The position numbers and the translations under genes were made by a program. The notes beneath the pieces were generated by a model, which had not been told where the DNA came from, made no database searches, and worked only from the letters and a program-made list of their open reading frames with translations. Source: a virus. Taken from it: DNA of 64,000 nucleotides. The stretch lies in IMG/VR virus record IMGVR_UViG_3300032220_000872, positions 19,838 to 83,837 of that record; one strand, given 5' to 3'. Below, piece by piece: positions 51,846-60,178 of this stretch (position 1 is its first letter; every line of letters begins with the position of its first letter).

Positions 51846-52135
51846 TATTTTTCGGTGACTGTTTCACCTTGTGTGAGTTTGACCACTGTGAAATCCTGCA
51901 CATTGAAAAGAGTGTTGAGTTTTTTGGCAAGATTGAATGCATGTCCTGGATTGGAAAAAGAAACCTTCTTGTATTTGGGACCAGGATAATTGGTGGTCAT
52001 GTTGGATGATTTAAGATTGAATGGTTTGTTCTTGTAAAACACTGCCCAGATGGCTTCTGCATCCAAAACTTGTTCGGATTTGTAGTCTTTTTTATTAACG
52101 TTCTCCAAAAGAACTGTAGGCTTGGGTCTACTCAT
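51845..52135 (-). CDS. Conserved phage protein, 96 aa
   Basis: The protein begins MSRPKPTVLLENVNKKDYKSE and contains YPGPKYKKVSFSNPGHAFNLA, a pattern I recognise from conserved proteins of T4-like marine phages without a known function. The ATG at 52135 is preferred over an upstream TTG-type start because an AAGGA site precedes it and because this opening matches the family. A CATAAATA late motif is 30 bases upstream. Confidence 0.65.
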   Translation of the reverse strand: MSRPKPTVLLENVNKKDYKSEQVLDAEAIWAVFYKNKPFNLKSSNMTTNYPGPKYKKVSFSNPGHAFNLAKKLNTLFNVQDFTVVKLTQGETVTEK

Positions 52136-52165
52136 GTTTTCCTTGTGAACTGAGTTAAGCACGTA

Positions 52166-52173
52166 TATTTATG
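52166..52173 (-). promoter_or_regulatory. Late-type promoter octamer CATAAATA (minus strand)
   Basis: It lies 30 bases before the ATG at 52135, with an AAGGA ribosome-binding site between them, just downstream of a hairpin at 52202-52217. Confidence 0.5.
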
Positions 52174-52201
52174 TCTTTTGGTAAGATATTTTTTTGGTAC
52201 A

Positions 52202-52217
52202 GTGGTGCGGACACCAC
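52202..52217 (-). terminator. Possible intercistronic hairpin with UNCG-type loop
   Basis: On the minus strand, GTGGTG-TCCG-CACCAC forms a six-pair stem with a UCCG loop, ten bases after the stop of the 70-residue membrane protein gene. No U-run follows. T4 uses similar UNCG hairpins between genes, so attenuation or RNA protection is plausible. Confidence 0.4.
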
Positions 52218-52227
52218 AAAATTTATG

Positions 52228-52440
52228 CTAAAACAAGGTGTATAGCAGCACACACACCAGTGCAATTGTAGACATCAAACTGATGCCAAGCAAGGGAAAA
52301 AACGCCTTTAATTTGAATCTAATCCACATGTTTTCGCCCTCTTCTTGGAAGTATTCAGGAGCAGTCATGTAAGGATTAAAATGATTGTTGGGTAGATTGG
52401 TACTGGCTATCTGCTCTATTTCTTTGTCAGTAATGCTCAC
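52228..52440 (-). CDS. Small membrane protein, 70 aa
   Basis: The last 25 residues (FFPLLGISLMSTIALVCVLLY) form one hydrophobic membrane helix after a soluble, acidic N-terminus. No family recognised. Its start overlaps the upstream stop by four bases. It may be a phage membrane-associated accessory protein; a holin is possible but not supported by any neighbouring lysin. Confidence 0.55.
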   Translation of the reverse strand: MSITDKEIEQIASTNLPNNHFNPYMTAPEYFQEEGENMWIRFKLKAFFPLLGISLMSTIALVCVLLYTLF

Positions 52441-52667
52441 AGTTTGCCCCCATCCATCTGTATCTGTATGGTTTCTTCTTTGTCTTTTTTGGTCAACAGT
52501 TCTTCATAATTGCCTGCCAATCTACTCATCACAATGCCCAGTGTGTAGGCCACATTTTTAGCAGTGGCAATGTCAATTTTTACTTCTTTTTGATTGCTTT
52601 GATCAGCCACTTTGATCTGTTGTATCAATTGTTGCAAAGGTGCTGTGTTAATGGGTGCATTACTCAT
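52437..52667 (-). CDS. Conserved phage protein, 76 aa
   Basis: A small, probably helical protein (PLQQLIQQIKVADQ, then VKIDIATAKNVAYTLGIVMS). Unknown function. The ATG at 52667 overlaps the upstream stop by eight bases and is preferred to a longer reading. The C-terminus ends with an acidic IQIQMDGGK stretch. Confidence 0.58.
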   Translation of the reverse strand: MSNAPINTAPLQQLIQQIKVADQSNQKEVKIDIATAKNVAYTLGIVMSRLAGNYEELLTKKDKEETIQIQMDGGKL

Positions 52668-53166
52668 TTGTTGTGTGTCCTTCCTGTTTGTTGGCACTGC
52701 TGAGTTCTTGTTTCATTTCCAGCAATGTTTTGAATGGTCCTTTGTTGGGATATCTGTCTATGGTGAGCAGTTTGGGACAGAAACTTTTGACCCACCCTTT
52801 TTCAAATTTAATAATGTAATATCCAGCACAATACAGTGATTTGGATTTTTTACTTTTGGTGAACAATGGCAATTTCTTCTGCACGTCAAACACTGGATTA
52901 CAAGGTTCAAATTTAGTGGGATATCCATACACTGTGTTGATGTCTGCAATGGATTCTTGAGTAACAGTCACAGTGGTATTACCCCACAACCAATCACCTT
53001 TGAATTCTTGTCGCAATTGTTGTTCAGTGTCAAACATTTTTGTACCAGTGGCACAACTGAACATATATCTGTGATCTTCTTGACGACACAGTGTGCCTAA
53101 CTTAATACCTTCAGATTCCAGTATCCAAAATTTGCCGTCCAATATAGGTTTAGCAATCACTGTCAT
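52660..53166 (-). CDS. Conserved phage protein, 168 aa
   Basis: Unknown function. It has a beta-rich start (AKPILDGKFWILESEGIKLG) and a Cys/Tyr-containing middle (SLYCAGYYIIKFEKGWVKSFC) that suggests a compact fold. I recall related proteins encoded directly after the RNase H-like exonuclease in T4-like marine phages. Its start overlaps the exonuclease stop by four bases, which hints at co-expression with DNA-repair functions. Confidence 0.58.
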   Translation of the reverse strand: MTVIAKPILDGKFWILESEGIKLGTLCRQEDHRYMFSCATGTKMFDTEQQLRQEFKGDWLWGNTTVTVTQESIADINTVYGYPTKFEPCNPVFDVQKKLPLFTKSKKSKSLYCAGYYIIKFEKGWVKSFCPKLLTIDRYPNKGPFKTLLEMKQELSSANKQEGHTTNE

Positions 53167-54164
53167 GCTGTGACCTCTTCTGTTGCTTTGTATTTTGCAT
53201 TCAATGGTTCAGCATAACTCTGTGCTTGGTCCACAATTCTTTGCATGTCCCATTTGGCACAAAATTTAATCAATTTGATTCCCACTTGTTCCACTGCTTT
53301 GGGGTTGGCTGCTTCTGCCACAGTTTGAGCCATAATTTGTTTTATTTCATCTGGTTGTGCTCGTAAATCGCACAATATAACATTTCTATTGTAATCATCC
53401 AATACTCTGTGTTCCACACCTTCGTGATCCATCCATCTCTGTAACATCATATTGTTCCAATTGAATCCTTTGTTCTTTCTATCTTCATATGCTTCACGCA
53501 GACCCACTTTGGTCTTGGTACCTTTGGTTCTCACTCCTGGAAAAGCAGAAAATATATTGTCTGTGCTGTCTCCACGCACACATTTTTCAAACAATTGCCA
53601 TTCTGGTTCAGGTGCTGTTTTGTTTTCGCCTGTTTTGTTGTCTTTCACAGCATTGCCTTTTTGATCAAAGTACCCTTCATGAGTGATGGTTACTTCTGAA
53701 ATACCATTGAATTGCTTCACATTAGGAGAAATCAGTTGAGCAAAATCACTGTCTGTGCTGATGATCACATGCTGATCTTTGGGATGAGCTTGTATCCAAG
53801 CAGATATTAAATCATCTGCTTCCAATCTTGGATTTTGTAACACTGTACAATTGGTTTTGTTCTGTATAAATTCTTTAAAATTATCGAAAGTTTCCCAAAA
53901 TACTGTCTCTTCTTCTTTCTCTTTGGCAGTGAGTGCTGCACGTGCATCACTTCTGTTGCGTTTGTAAGGTGCGTAAAAATCTTTGCGCCAACTGCGTCCT
54001 TCCAAACAAAATACCACGTGATCACCTTTAAAGTCTTTCCATACTTTTCTTACACCATTTAAAGTAATATGTAGAGCCATACCTATTTTTTCCGCCACAT
54101 CTCCATTGGTCACATGGCGTGATCTAAAAAATACATTGGCTAAATCCACAAGTAAGTAAGTCAT
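53163..54164 (-). CDS. rnh: 5'-3' exonuclease / RNase H-like (FEN-type PIN domain)
   Basis: The metal-binding acidic residues of the FEN/T4 RNase H family are in order: YLLVDLANVFFRS (D7), SWRKDFYAPYKRNR (basic clamp), RLEADDLISAW, ISTDSDFAQL and GDSTDNIFSAFPGVRTKGT with the helix-hairpin-helix DNA-binding part. The enzyme removes RNA primers and 5' flaps during lagging-strand synthesis. Length (333) is close to T4 Rnh (305). It starts one base inside the stop of the gene upstream. The call is firm for the family; the gene symbol is by analogy to T4. Confidence 0.85.
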   Translation of the reverse strand: MTYLLVDLANVFFRSRHVTNGDVAEKIGMALHITLNGVRKVWKDFKGDHVVFCLEGRSWRKDFYAPYKRNRSDARAALTAKEKEEETVFWETFDNFKEFIQNKTNCTVLQNPRLEADDLISAWIQAHPKDQHVIISTDSDFAQLISPNVKQFNGISEVTITHEGYFDQKGNAVKDNKTGENKTAPEPEWQLFEKCVRGDSTDNIFSAFPGVRTKGTKTKVGLREAYEDRKNKGFNWNNMMLQRWMDHEGVEHRVLDDYNRNVILCDLRAQPDEIKQIMAQTVAEAANPKAVEQVGIKLIKFCAKWDMQRIVDQAQSYAEPLNAKYKATEEVTA

Positions 54165-54538
54165 TAACTAATTTCTGATCTATCTTTTCCTAATTTATTA
54201 ACATTGATATAACCAGCTCCACGTGTAGCATCTTGTCCTTGTTCCTGTAACACATTTCTAGTGACTTCTCTAAACCATCCTTCCACTATTTCTTCATTGG
54301 TTTCACCTTTGTATCCTGCTGTGATCAGTTCTTCTATGAAAGCATTGTTCCAATCCAGTTCAAAAAATCCATTTCTGATGTTTTCTTTGTTCACATGAGT
54401 TTCCAACACTGCCACCCAAGGCTTACCTGCTTTGGTTGCTGCTTCCTTTTCACGCAATAATGCTTGATGTGATTCGCTTTTGTTTTCAGTTGCGTCTTCT
54501 TTTTTAAATATTTTTTTAACTTTATCAAATATTCCCAT
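54164..54538 (-). CDS. Conserved phage protein, 124 aa
   Basis: The protein opens MGIFDKVKKIFKKED and contains VAVLETHVNKENIRNGFFELDW, a phrase I recognise from T4-like marine phages, without an assigned role. The ATG at 54538 is chosen because GGAGGG ends seven bases upstream; two earlier ATGs in the frame would put that site inside the gene. The C-terminus is helical with an acidic patch. Confidence 0.65.
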   Translation of the reverse strand: MGIFDKVKKIFKKEDATENKSESHQALLREKEAATKAGKPWVAVLETHVNKENIRNGFFELDWNNAFIEELITAGYKGETNEEIVEGWFREVTRNVLQEQGQDATRGAGYINVNKLGKDRSEIS

Positions 54539-54552
54539 ATCTTTTCCCTCCA

Positions 54553-55413
54553 TTATGTACCCCATGCATTTTTAAACAATGGCACCTGTAATCTATCACT
54601 GTATCTATATCCCATCTTCATTGCCAGTTCTGCCACTGTTCTATTGTTCATATGATAGACACTTTCTACTCCACCCACAGGCATCAGATACACTGATCCC
54701 GAGAATCCTGCTGCTCGATAATCTGCCACTGCTTGAATTGCTTCTTCAGCATCTTCTCGGGTAGCCACCACAAATTTCAAATACACATGACCCACTTCAC
54801 CATATTCTGCCACCACTTCAGGCAGTATGGCTTCTTCTCTTTTCTCTCCACTCACACTTAATTTTGCACTCACAGAGAATGTTATGGATTCTTTGCTTCT
54901 ACCGTTTTTCTGACTCCATTCAGTGAGATATTTTTTAAAATCTGCATGTAATTTTTGTGTGCCATTGGTTTCAAAAGTGATTTCTTTTAAACCTTGCATC
55001 TTCACATGTTCCAATACATCTGGGTATGATCTCTGCCAACCCAACAATGGTTCACCGCCTGTGAATATAAAATGTTCATCCACCCATCGTTTATGAGGCA
55101 ATATTTCCATTGTTCTTTCCACAATGGCATCTGATGTCAGCATGGGAGATAAATCTTTGAATCGTGGATCCCATGATGCATATGAATCACAGCCTGTGTT
55201 TACTAAAGGCAGCTCTTCATAACTCTTAAAAGGAAATTGTTTGTGCTGTTCGAATACTTTGTCATTCTCATCACTACGCATGCCTCTGGGCAATCCAAAT
55301 CCAGCACAAGTAAAATTACAGCCAAATGTTCTTAAGAACACCGAAGGCACACCCATATAGCGACCTTCTCCTTGTATGCTGTAAAATAATTCTGCTATTT
55401 TAATTTTGCTCAT
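54553..55413 (-). CDS. queE: QueE-like 7-carboxy-7-deazaguanine synthase (radical SAM)
   Basis: The start IAELFYSIQGEGRYMGVPSVFLR is typical of QueE, which converts CPH4 to 7-carboxy-7-deazaguanine. TGGEPLLGWQ supplies the SAM-binding GGE motif. The cluster motif is odd: CNFTCAGFG (C32, C36) lacks the usual third cysteine; the next cysteine is C75 in TGCDSYASW, so the third iron ligand may be displaced, as in other QueE with an insertion between ligands (for example a CX14CX2C form). Length 286 exceeds bacterial QueE (about 210-225). It belongs with FolE and QueD in this block. Confidence 0.82.
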   Translation of the reverse strand: MSKIKIAELFYSIQGEGRYMGVPSVFLRTFGCNFTCAGFGLPRGMRSDENDKVFEQHKQFPFKSYEELPLVNTGCDSYASWDPRFKDLSPMLTSDAIVERTMEILPHKRWVDEHFIFTGGEPLLGWQRSYPDVLEHVKMQGLKEITFETNGTQKLHADFKKYLTEWSQKNGRSKESITFSVSAKLSVSGEKREEAILPEVVAEYGEVGHVYLKFVVATREDAEEAIQAVADYRAAGFSGSVYLMPVGGVESVYHMNNRTVAELAMKMGYRYSDRLQVPLFKNAWGT

Positions 55414-55580
55414 TATACTAATTCTTCTGCTATTCCTAATAATTCTGCCAGTATGAATAAAAATCCAGCAGTGACAAAATGTCCAAATACTAAACTTAAT
55501 CCTGCAATGATTCTAAATCCACTTTTGATCAGTGATATGTAAAAATGTCCTCGGCTGGTATCTTTAGGCTGTATGTTCAT
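55413..55580 (-). CDS. Small membrane protein, 55 aa
   Basis: After about 20 polar residues come two hydrophobic stretches (FRIIAGLSLVFGHFVTAGFLF, then ILAELLGIAEEL), enough for one or two membrane helices. GGGAGA nine bases before the ATG at 55580 sets the start. It overlaps the upstream gene by 17 bases and the QueE start by one base. No family recognised. Confidence 0.5.
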   Translation of the reverse strand: MNIQPKDTSRGHFYISLIKSGFRIIAGLSLVFGHFVTAGFLFILAELLGIAEELV

Positions 55581-55770
55581 GTTTAATTTCTCCCAATGGG
55601 GTTGAAGTGGATGAATCAATATAATCTTCTCCTGAATTGTTATAATCTCTCTGCACAGTTTCTTTAATTAGAATGCCATCTTTAACTTTGTAAGTGACTA
55701 ATTCTTGTTTGATAACACCTGTGGTATCACCTCGGAATGCTGCGTAGAATGGTCCTTCTTTATTTGTCAT
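55564..55770 (-). CDS. Conserved small phage protein, 68 aa
   Basis: MTNKEGPFYAAFRGD at the start, then ELVTYKVKDGILIKETVQRDY. I recognise this short beta-type protein from T4-like marine phages, but no function is known to me. It has AGGAGA before its ATG, nine bases after the FolE stop. Confidence 0.6.
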   Translation of the reverse strand: MTNKEGPFYAAFRGDTTGVIKQELVTYKVKDGILIKETVQRDYNNSGEDYIDSSTSTPLGEIKHEHTA

Positions 55771-55779
55771 CTGTGTCTC

Positions 55780-56466
55780 CTATCTTGGTGCAAATTGTTG
55801 TTGAAGGTTAATATTATCCATAAATTCTTTTTTAGTGCCAGCATCATCTTTGAAAGCACCTTTTAACACAGTGGTCTGAGTCAATGAACTGTGTGCCATA
55901 ATGCCTCTGTTTTCACAACAGCCATGTGTGGCTTGTATGTACACTCCTATATCTTTGGCTCCTGTGGCCATTTCAATCTCATTGGCAATGTCATTGCACA
56001 GAGATTCTTGCAGTGTGCCTCTTCTAGCACACCATTGAGCTATTCTTGTGTATTTGCTCAATCCTATAACTTTACCATTGGGTATAATTCCAATATATGC
56101 CACGCCACTCACTGGTTGATGATGATGACTGCACACTGATTTCAATTCAGAACGCACCACTAACATGCCTGTGTAAGCATTTTCTCCCACATTGGGAAAT
56201 GCTGTGGCATCGGGTCTAGATTCATATCTTCCACTCATTAATTCTTTCAAATACATCTTGGCCAATCTATGTGCTGTATTTTTGCTATTAGGATCGTTGT
56301 TGGTATCAATCACAAGACTGTTCAGCACAGATGAAAACGATTCAGATAGTTCTTGTTCCAACAGTTCTAATTCACCTGGTTGAATGTGATCTGAAATATT
56401 GTCATCAGCATGATAATTCACGCCAGCCGCAATCAGTCTTTGTTTAATCTTTTCTGATACTTTCAT
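55780..56466 (-). CDS. folE: GTP cyclohydrolase I
   Basis: The zinc ligands and catalytic loops of FolE are present: SVCSHHHQPVSG (C112, H115), VIGLSKYTRI and ATHGCCENRG (C183). The enzyme opens GTP to dihydroneopterin triphosphate, the first step to both folate and 7-deazaguanine. The length (228) is normal. With QueD, QueE and QueC-like genes in the window, a supply of deazaguanine for DNA modification is the likely job. A sigma70 promoter lies just upstream and AAGGAG precedes the ATG. Confidence 0.92.
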   Translation of the reverse strand: MKVSEKIKQRLIAAGVNYHADDNISDHIQPGELELLEQELSESFSSVLNSLVIDTNNDPNSKNTAHRLAKMYLKELMSGRYESRPDATAFPNVGENAYTGMLVVRSELKSVCSHHHQPVSGVAYIGIIPNGKVIGLSKYTRIAQWCARRGTLQESLCNDIANEIEMATGAKDIGVYIQATHGCCENRGIMAHSSLTQTTVLKGAFKDDAGTKKEFMDNINLQQQFAPR

Positions 56467-56486
56467 TATACTCCTTATATTGTATT

Positions 56487-56515
56487 ATTTTAACAGATTT
56501 GTTCCAGTTTGTCAA
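56487..56515 (-). promoter_or_regulatory. Sigma70-type promoter TTGACA-N17-TAAAAT
   Basis: On the minus strand, a perfect TTGACA (complement of 56510-56515) and TAAAAT (56487-56492) are 17 bases apart. The promoter overlaps the last codons of the SGNH-like gene upstream. A start near 56480 would give folE a 14-base leader containing its ribosome-binding site. Confidence 0.75.
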
Positions 56516-57107
56516 TGATTTGTGCCAAAACAATTTGATTACCTTCATCATTGTAATGATTGATCTCCCCTCTGTAGTTAGGCCAGATCATGCTGAAGTC
56601 CAGCAGATTCCGTTCCTCTACAAAATGGTTACTGATACCAAAATTGTCTATGTGTAGACTGGTGATTTGCTCCAATCTTCTGTGTATTTCTCTGCGTAGC
56701 AATCTGTAGATATCTTTTTGGTACTGATCATCATAGTGATATCTAAACCAATTTTTGGCAGTATCTAAACTTTTATTAAACCAACTGTTACGAGATTCAA
56801 TGTCATTTAGAATGAGATCACAATCTTTGTGCAATCCTTCTTTGTGTATGGGATGGTTTGGTGTGTGTACTCTACTGGGACTGGTATGACTCACAATCAC
56901 ACAGTTATAATCATGCTGCCACCAAGGATTAACTTGGGTAAAATCCATCAGCTGTCGTAGTATTTTGTATTCACTCACACCTGCCTGTGCAAGATTAGTC
57001 ACATGATATTTTGTAGCCAATTGACTGGGCCACCCTGTGATACCATTGGGCCATTCACAGGCAAAGCTATCACCAATAATTAAGATTTTTTTTGATTTTT
57101 CATCCAT
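56490..57107 (-). CDS. SGNH hydrolase-like protein, 205 aa
   Basis: The N-terminal strand ILIIGDSFACEWPNGITGW carries the block I Gly-Asp-Ser, and NHYNDEGNQIV near the end has the histidine block of SGNH proteins. It overlaps the longer SGNH-like gene upstream by 28 bases; the ATG at 57107 has no competing start with a better site. An esterase or deacetylase acting on acylated sugars is one option, a non-catalytic sugar-binding role another. Confidence 0.62.
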   Translation of the reverse strand: MDEKSKKILIIGDSFACEWPNGITGWPSQLATKYHVTNLAQAGVSEYKILRQLMDFTQVNPWWQHDYNCVIVSHTSPSRVHTPNHPIHKEGLHKDCDLILNDIESRNSWFNKSLDTAKNWFRYHYDDQYQKDIYRLLRREIHRRLEQITSLHIDNFGISNHFVEERNLLDFSMIWPNYRGEINHYNDEGNQIVLAQIIDKLEQIC

Positions 57108-57907
57108 GGTATATATTTCTCCACAATCAATTTGTGATAATCAAAATTGTAATGTTCTTTGTCATGCAATAGATAATCAGTGGGATTCACATTATTGTCC
57201 AGCATGAATTGTTCAATGGTTTTTTCTGCCACAGTGGTATTTTTTAATACACCATAATATTCCAAACTCTGGGGCCATCTTAATCTGTTCATGAAATTAA
57301 ACACATAAAGTTTAGCGTTATTATCTGCGCAAATTCTGTCCCAAGCAAACACGTTCAATAGAAAATCACGACGTTCCAAATGTGTGTTCAATTCAAAAAA
57401 CAGTTTGATTTCCATAAAAGTATTTTTCCTTATGTCTGGCTGTTGCAAACCTTCTGTTTCATTGATCTGCAAACCTGGAAATCGATTGTAGTCTTCTGCT
57501 GTGGGTTTATTATACAATTGTACTCGGCCTTCTTTCAATAGTAGATCCAAATATTTTTTTACTGATTCTGTGCTCTGTTCACATTCATGTACAAAATAAT
57601 CCAATGGTAATGCTTCATCTGTGAGTTTCTCATCAAAAGCCAACACAAATCTATTCAATGGTGCCAAACAAACAAACACTTCATCTGTGTCTGGAAATAT
57701 ATTAAACATGTGTTTCATCCAATCAGTGTACATTCTGTTGGTTGTGCCTGCATGTGCATAGATACACACAGGTTTATCGTTCACTGTGTTGTAAATTTCA
57801 GCATAGTTGTTATCATTCCAATAGGTATAACTGCCTGGACCTATTTTGTTAGGCACAGTGACATATCCACAAGTGTGACTGTCTCCTATGAAAAGTGCTC
57901 TGCTCAT
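57080..57907 (-). CDS. SGNH hydrolase-like protein, 275 aa
   Basis: Block I is ALFIGDSHTCGYV, with a His in place of the usual hydrophobic residue after the Ser. AGTTNRMY might serve as block II/III and EHYNFDYHKLI as the C-terminal histidine block. This is the longer member of a tandem pair; the third SGNH-like gene of the window is at 30321. Overlap with the HIT gene upstream is four bases. Substrate unknown. Confidence 0.6.
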   Translation of the reverse strand: MSRALFIGDSHTCGYVTVPNKIGPGSYTYWNDNNYAEIYNTVNDKPVCIYAHAGTTNRMYTDWMKHMFNIFPDTDEVFVCLAPLNRFVLAFDEKLTDEALPLDYFVHECEQSTESVKKYLDLLLKEGRVQLYNKPTAEDYNRFPGLQINETEGLQQPDIRKNTFMEIKLFFELNTHLERRDFLLNVFAWDRICADNNAKLYVFNFMNRLRWPQSLEYYGVLKNTTVAEKTIEQFMLDNNVNPTDYLLHDKEHYNFDYHKLIVEKYIPWMKNQKKS

Positions 57908-58281
57908 TTTTTATAATTTCCTTTGTGAGGTATCACATGACGCACACCACCTCTGGGATCTTCCATATCTCCTTTGCGTCTTGGAATCAGATGCACGTGT
58001 GGATACATGCAAGTCTGTCCTGCTGCCTCTCCCACGTTAATGCCAATATTGTAACCATCTATCAATCCTTTTTGAATATTTTCGTTGCCAATCTTCAGTG
58101 CCAATTCAAAACACTTGGTGATATTCTGTTGACTGGCCACCTTGGGTACCAGCAATGCGTGTCCTTCAGTCACAGGATAACCATCCTCGTACCACACACA
58201 ATCTTTTAGATCATATACTATTTTTGACCAAGGAGCTCGGCCTTCTTTCTGTGCTTGTCCCAAAGTATCTGTGGTGTCCAT
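57904..58281 (-). CDS. HIT-family protein
   Basis: The histidine triad YPHVHLIPRRKGD is complete, and the upstream VTEGHALLVPK is the usual second strand of the fold. The family cleaves nucleoside phosphoramidates and dinucleoside polyphosphates. At 125 residues it has the size of a single HIT domain. The ATG at 58281 lies one base after the phosphoribosyltransferase stop, so a nucleotide-metabolism pair is suggested. Confidence 0.8.
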   Translation of the reverse strand: MDTTDTLGQAQKEGRAPWSKIVYDLKDCVWYEDGYPVTEGHALLVPKVASQQNITKCFELALKIGNENIQKGLIDGYNIGINVGEAAGQTCMYPHVHLIPRRKGDMEDPRGGVRHVIPHKGNYKK

Positions 58282-58282
58282 T

Positions 58283-58738
58283 CTACCATTGCTCCCAAGG
58301 AAACACAATCCATCTAGGATCTTCCAGTTTGTTAATCACGTACCCTTTGTAATCTATTTCTTGATAGGTGCTGGCAGTGTTGTGCAGTATGGCAGCAAAT
58401 CGCAATCTTTCAGGCTTGCCAAAATTATTAATGATATAATTCCAAGTGGCTCCTGTGTCATTGATATCATCCAAGATCAACACCCTTTTCTGCCAAGCAT
58501 ACACCTTTTCCAGTGTGCGTAGGTCTGGAATATCTGCGTGATCTCGCAAGCTCACGTTTAATGCTTGATGCGGTATATCCAATTTGTGCGACAGATATAT
58601 GGCTGGTATACAGCCTCCTCTGTTCACACCCAATATCACTTCAGGCAACCATTGCTGATCCGTCAGTTGTTGATGTATGTTCAACAGTGCTGCACGCATC
58701 TGGATCATAGTAAAGTAATTTTTATTGACAGTTTCCAT
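58283..58738 (-). CDS. Phosphoribosyltransferase (xanthine/hypoxanthine-guanine type)
   Basis: The PRPP-binding motif VLILDDINDTGATW (about residues 87-99) and VILGVNRGGCIPAIYLSHKL (about 34-53) fit type I phosphoribosyltransferases of the XGPRT/HGPRT branch. It is the size of the bacterial enzymes (about 150). Base salvage is the expected role; here it could recycle guanine or feed nucleotides to phage DNA synthesis. It sits between a small conserved gene and the HIT gene. Confidence 0.78.
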   Translation of the reverse strand: METVNKNYFTMIQMRAALLNIHQQLTDQQWLPEVILGVNRGGCIPAIYLSHKLDIPHQALNVSLRDHADIPDLRTLEKVYAWQKRVLILDDINDTGATWNYIINNFGKPERLRFAAILHNTASTYQEIDYKGYVINKLEDPRWIVFPWEQW

Positions 58739-59089
58739 TTAAAAAGGCATTCTCAGTTGCATCTTGTTGTCATAATCATCCACCACAATGTTGTAGATGT
58801 TCTTAAATTTTTGAAACGCAATGTCCAATGTGGGATATTGTTCGCACATCTCTTTCACTCTGTGCATTTCAGGCATGATGTCTTCCCATAAGATAGGCAG
58901 TTTGTAATCTTCAAAATTAACACCTTTCATAGCATCTGCTTCAAAATCAATACCTGTGGTGGTGACTGATGCAGCTCCAAATCCATAGGGCACTGATATG
59001 GTGGTGGCTGATACTGTGTTGGTGCCTGTGTTGGCAGTGTAATTGAAATCTGTTTGATAGACATTTTGTTTGATATTTTTATCTTCCAT
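58739..59089 (-). CDS. Conserved phage protein, 116 aa
   Basis: Unknown function. The N-terminal half is Thr/Asn-rich (NYTANTGTNTVSATTISVPYG); the C-terminal half is helical and acidic, with FQKFKNIYNIVVDDYDNK near the end. I recall similar proteins in T4-like marine phages. The ATG at 59089 has AAAGGA eight bases upstream and overlaps the glycosyltransferase gene by 11 bases. Confidence 0.58.
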   Translation of the reverse strand: MEDKNIKQNVYQTDFNYTANTGTNTVSATTISVPYGFGAASVTTTGIDFEADAMKGVNFEDYKLPILWEDIMPEMHRVKEMCEQYPTLDIAFQKFKNIYNIVVDDYDNKMQLRMPF

Positions 59090-60170
59090 TTGCGATCCTT
59101 TGGTAAAGTTGTTTGCCACTAAAAAAGTTTTCTGCCAATGATATTTTTTGTTTGTGTACCAATGGAGCATATTTCTTGTAGTTGGTCATGTAATCTTCTA
59201 TTTTTCCTTTCAGCAGATGTTTGTGTTTTTGATAGTGCTCCAAAGATTCTGTCCATGCACTGGGATATTTGAACTCTTCATGAGCCATTTCTTTATAACT
59301 TAAACGATCAGGAATCATAGGAATCACTCCCAATACTGCACCTTCATACCAACTGATGCCCAATGTTTCTTGTAAATTAGCACTGAAAATCAGTTTGGCT
59401 TCTGCTAAAAGATTGTGATAGTCATTTTTATTTTTGCACACTTCCAAACAAGTCACAAATTCATACTGTGGCATTTCTTTGGCCAAGTCTTGAAATATAT
59501 TATATTGTTTTTCAGGAGCCAATCTATGAGGAAAAAGAATAATATTCTTTTTTTCAATGTTTTTATAACCTGTGAGATCAGCATCCAAATATTCCATGGG
59601 CCATCCACATCTCACAATCTTGCCTGTGTGAAACATATGGTCCACTGTTTCTTTGTCTGCCATTCTACCCAGATCCATCAAATTGTGTAAAAACATATCG
59701 ATATGGAAATCTGTGGCAAAGTAATTGTGATCAAATGATTCAAACATGCTCTTCTCTGCATGTCGCACCCAAGGTTTATCACCTATCAGTCTGCCCAAAA
59801 AGTCTTGTGGATCATAGGATCCTGCGTGCCACATGCCACCTATTTTAATTTTTACATTCAATAGTTCTGCCATGTACTTGAGTTGCAACACAGTGGGATT
59901 CCAAGCATCTGTGTATAAGAAGTAATCACCATCTTTGATGTCTCCATTGCTGAACATTTCAGCAATCTGTTCCAATTGTCGGCTCTTGTATATGTTGGTG
60001 AATCCAAAGTTTAAAAAAGCACCTGGAGTGGTACTTTTTACAGCATCTCCTCCACTGATTACTTGAACTTCAGTGTTGGTGTGTCTTTTTAATTGAATGG
60101 GTAGATATTTTTTCCATTGCTTGGTATATCTAGTTTCTACTTCTTCTAGATCCACAATATAAATCTTCAT
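59079..60170 (-). CDS. GT-B-fold glycosyltransferase
   Basis: The C-terminal domain has ILFPHRLAPEKQYNIF and ETLGISWYEGAVLGVIPMI, the E-x7-E donor-sugar site of GT4-like glycosyltransferases. The N-terminal domain holds GAFLNFGFTNIY and a later GGMWHAGSYDPQDF segment for the acceptor side. The 363 residues fit a complete two-domain enzyme. Phages use such enzymes for DNA, virion or surface glycosylation. It stands apart from the GT-A cluster at 20-24 kb, beside QueD and the dehydrogenases. Confidence 0.78.
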   Translation of the reverse strand: MKIYIVDLEEVETRYTKQWKKYLPIQLKRHTNTEVQVISGGDAVKSTTPGAFLNFGFTNIYKSRQLEQIAEMFSNGDIKDGDYFLYTDAWNPTVLQLKYMAELLNVKIKIGGMWHAGSYDPQDFLGRLIGDKPWVRHAEKSMFESFDHNYFATDFHIDMFLHNLMDLGRMADKETVDHMFHTGKIVRCGWPMEYLDADLTGYKNIEKKNIILFPHRLAPEKQYNIFQDLAKEMPQYEFVTCLEVCKNKNDYHNLLAEAKLIFSANLQETLGISWYEGAVLGVIPMIPDRLSYKEMAHEEFKYPSAWTESLEHYQKHKHLLKGKIEDYMTNYKKYAPLVHKQKISLAENFFSGKQLYQRIANGR

Positions 60171-60178
60171 CTTCTGAC

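Noticed and set aside
52228-52440. Holin
   Set aside because: A single membrane helix alone is not enough, and no lysin or spanin gene is adjacent.
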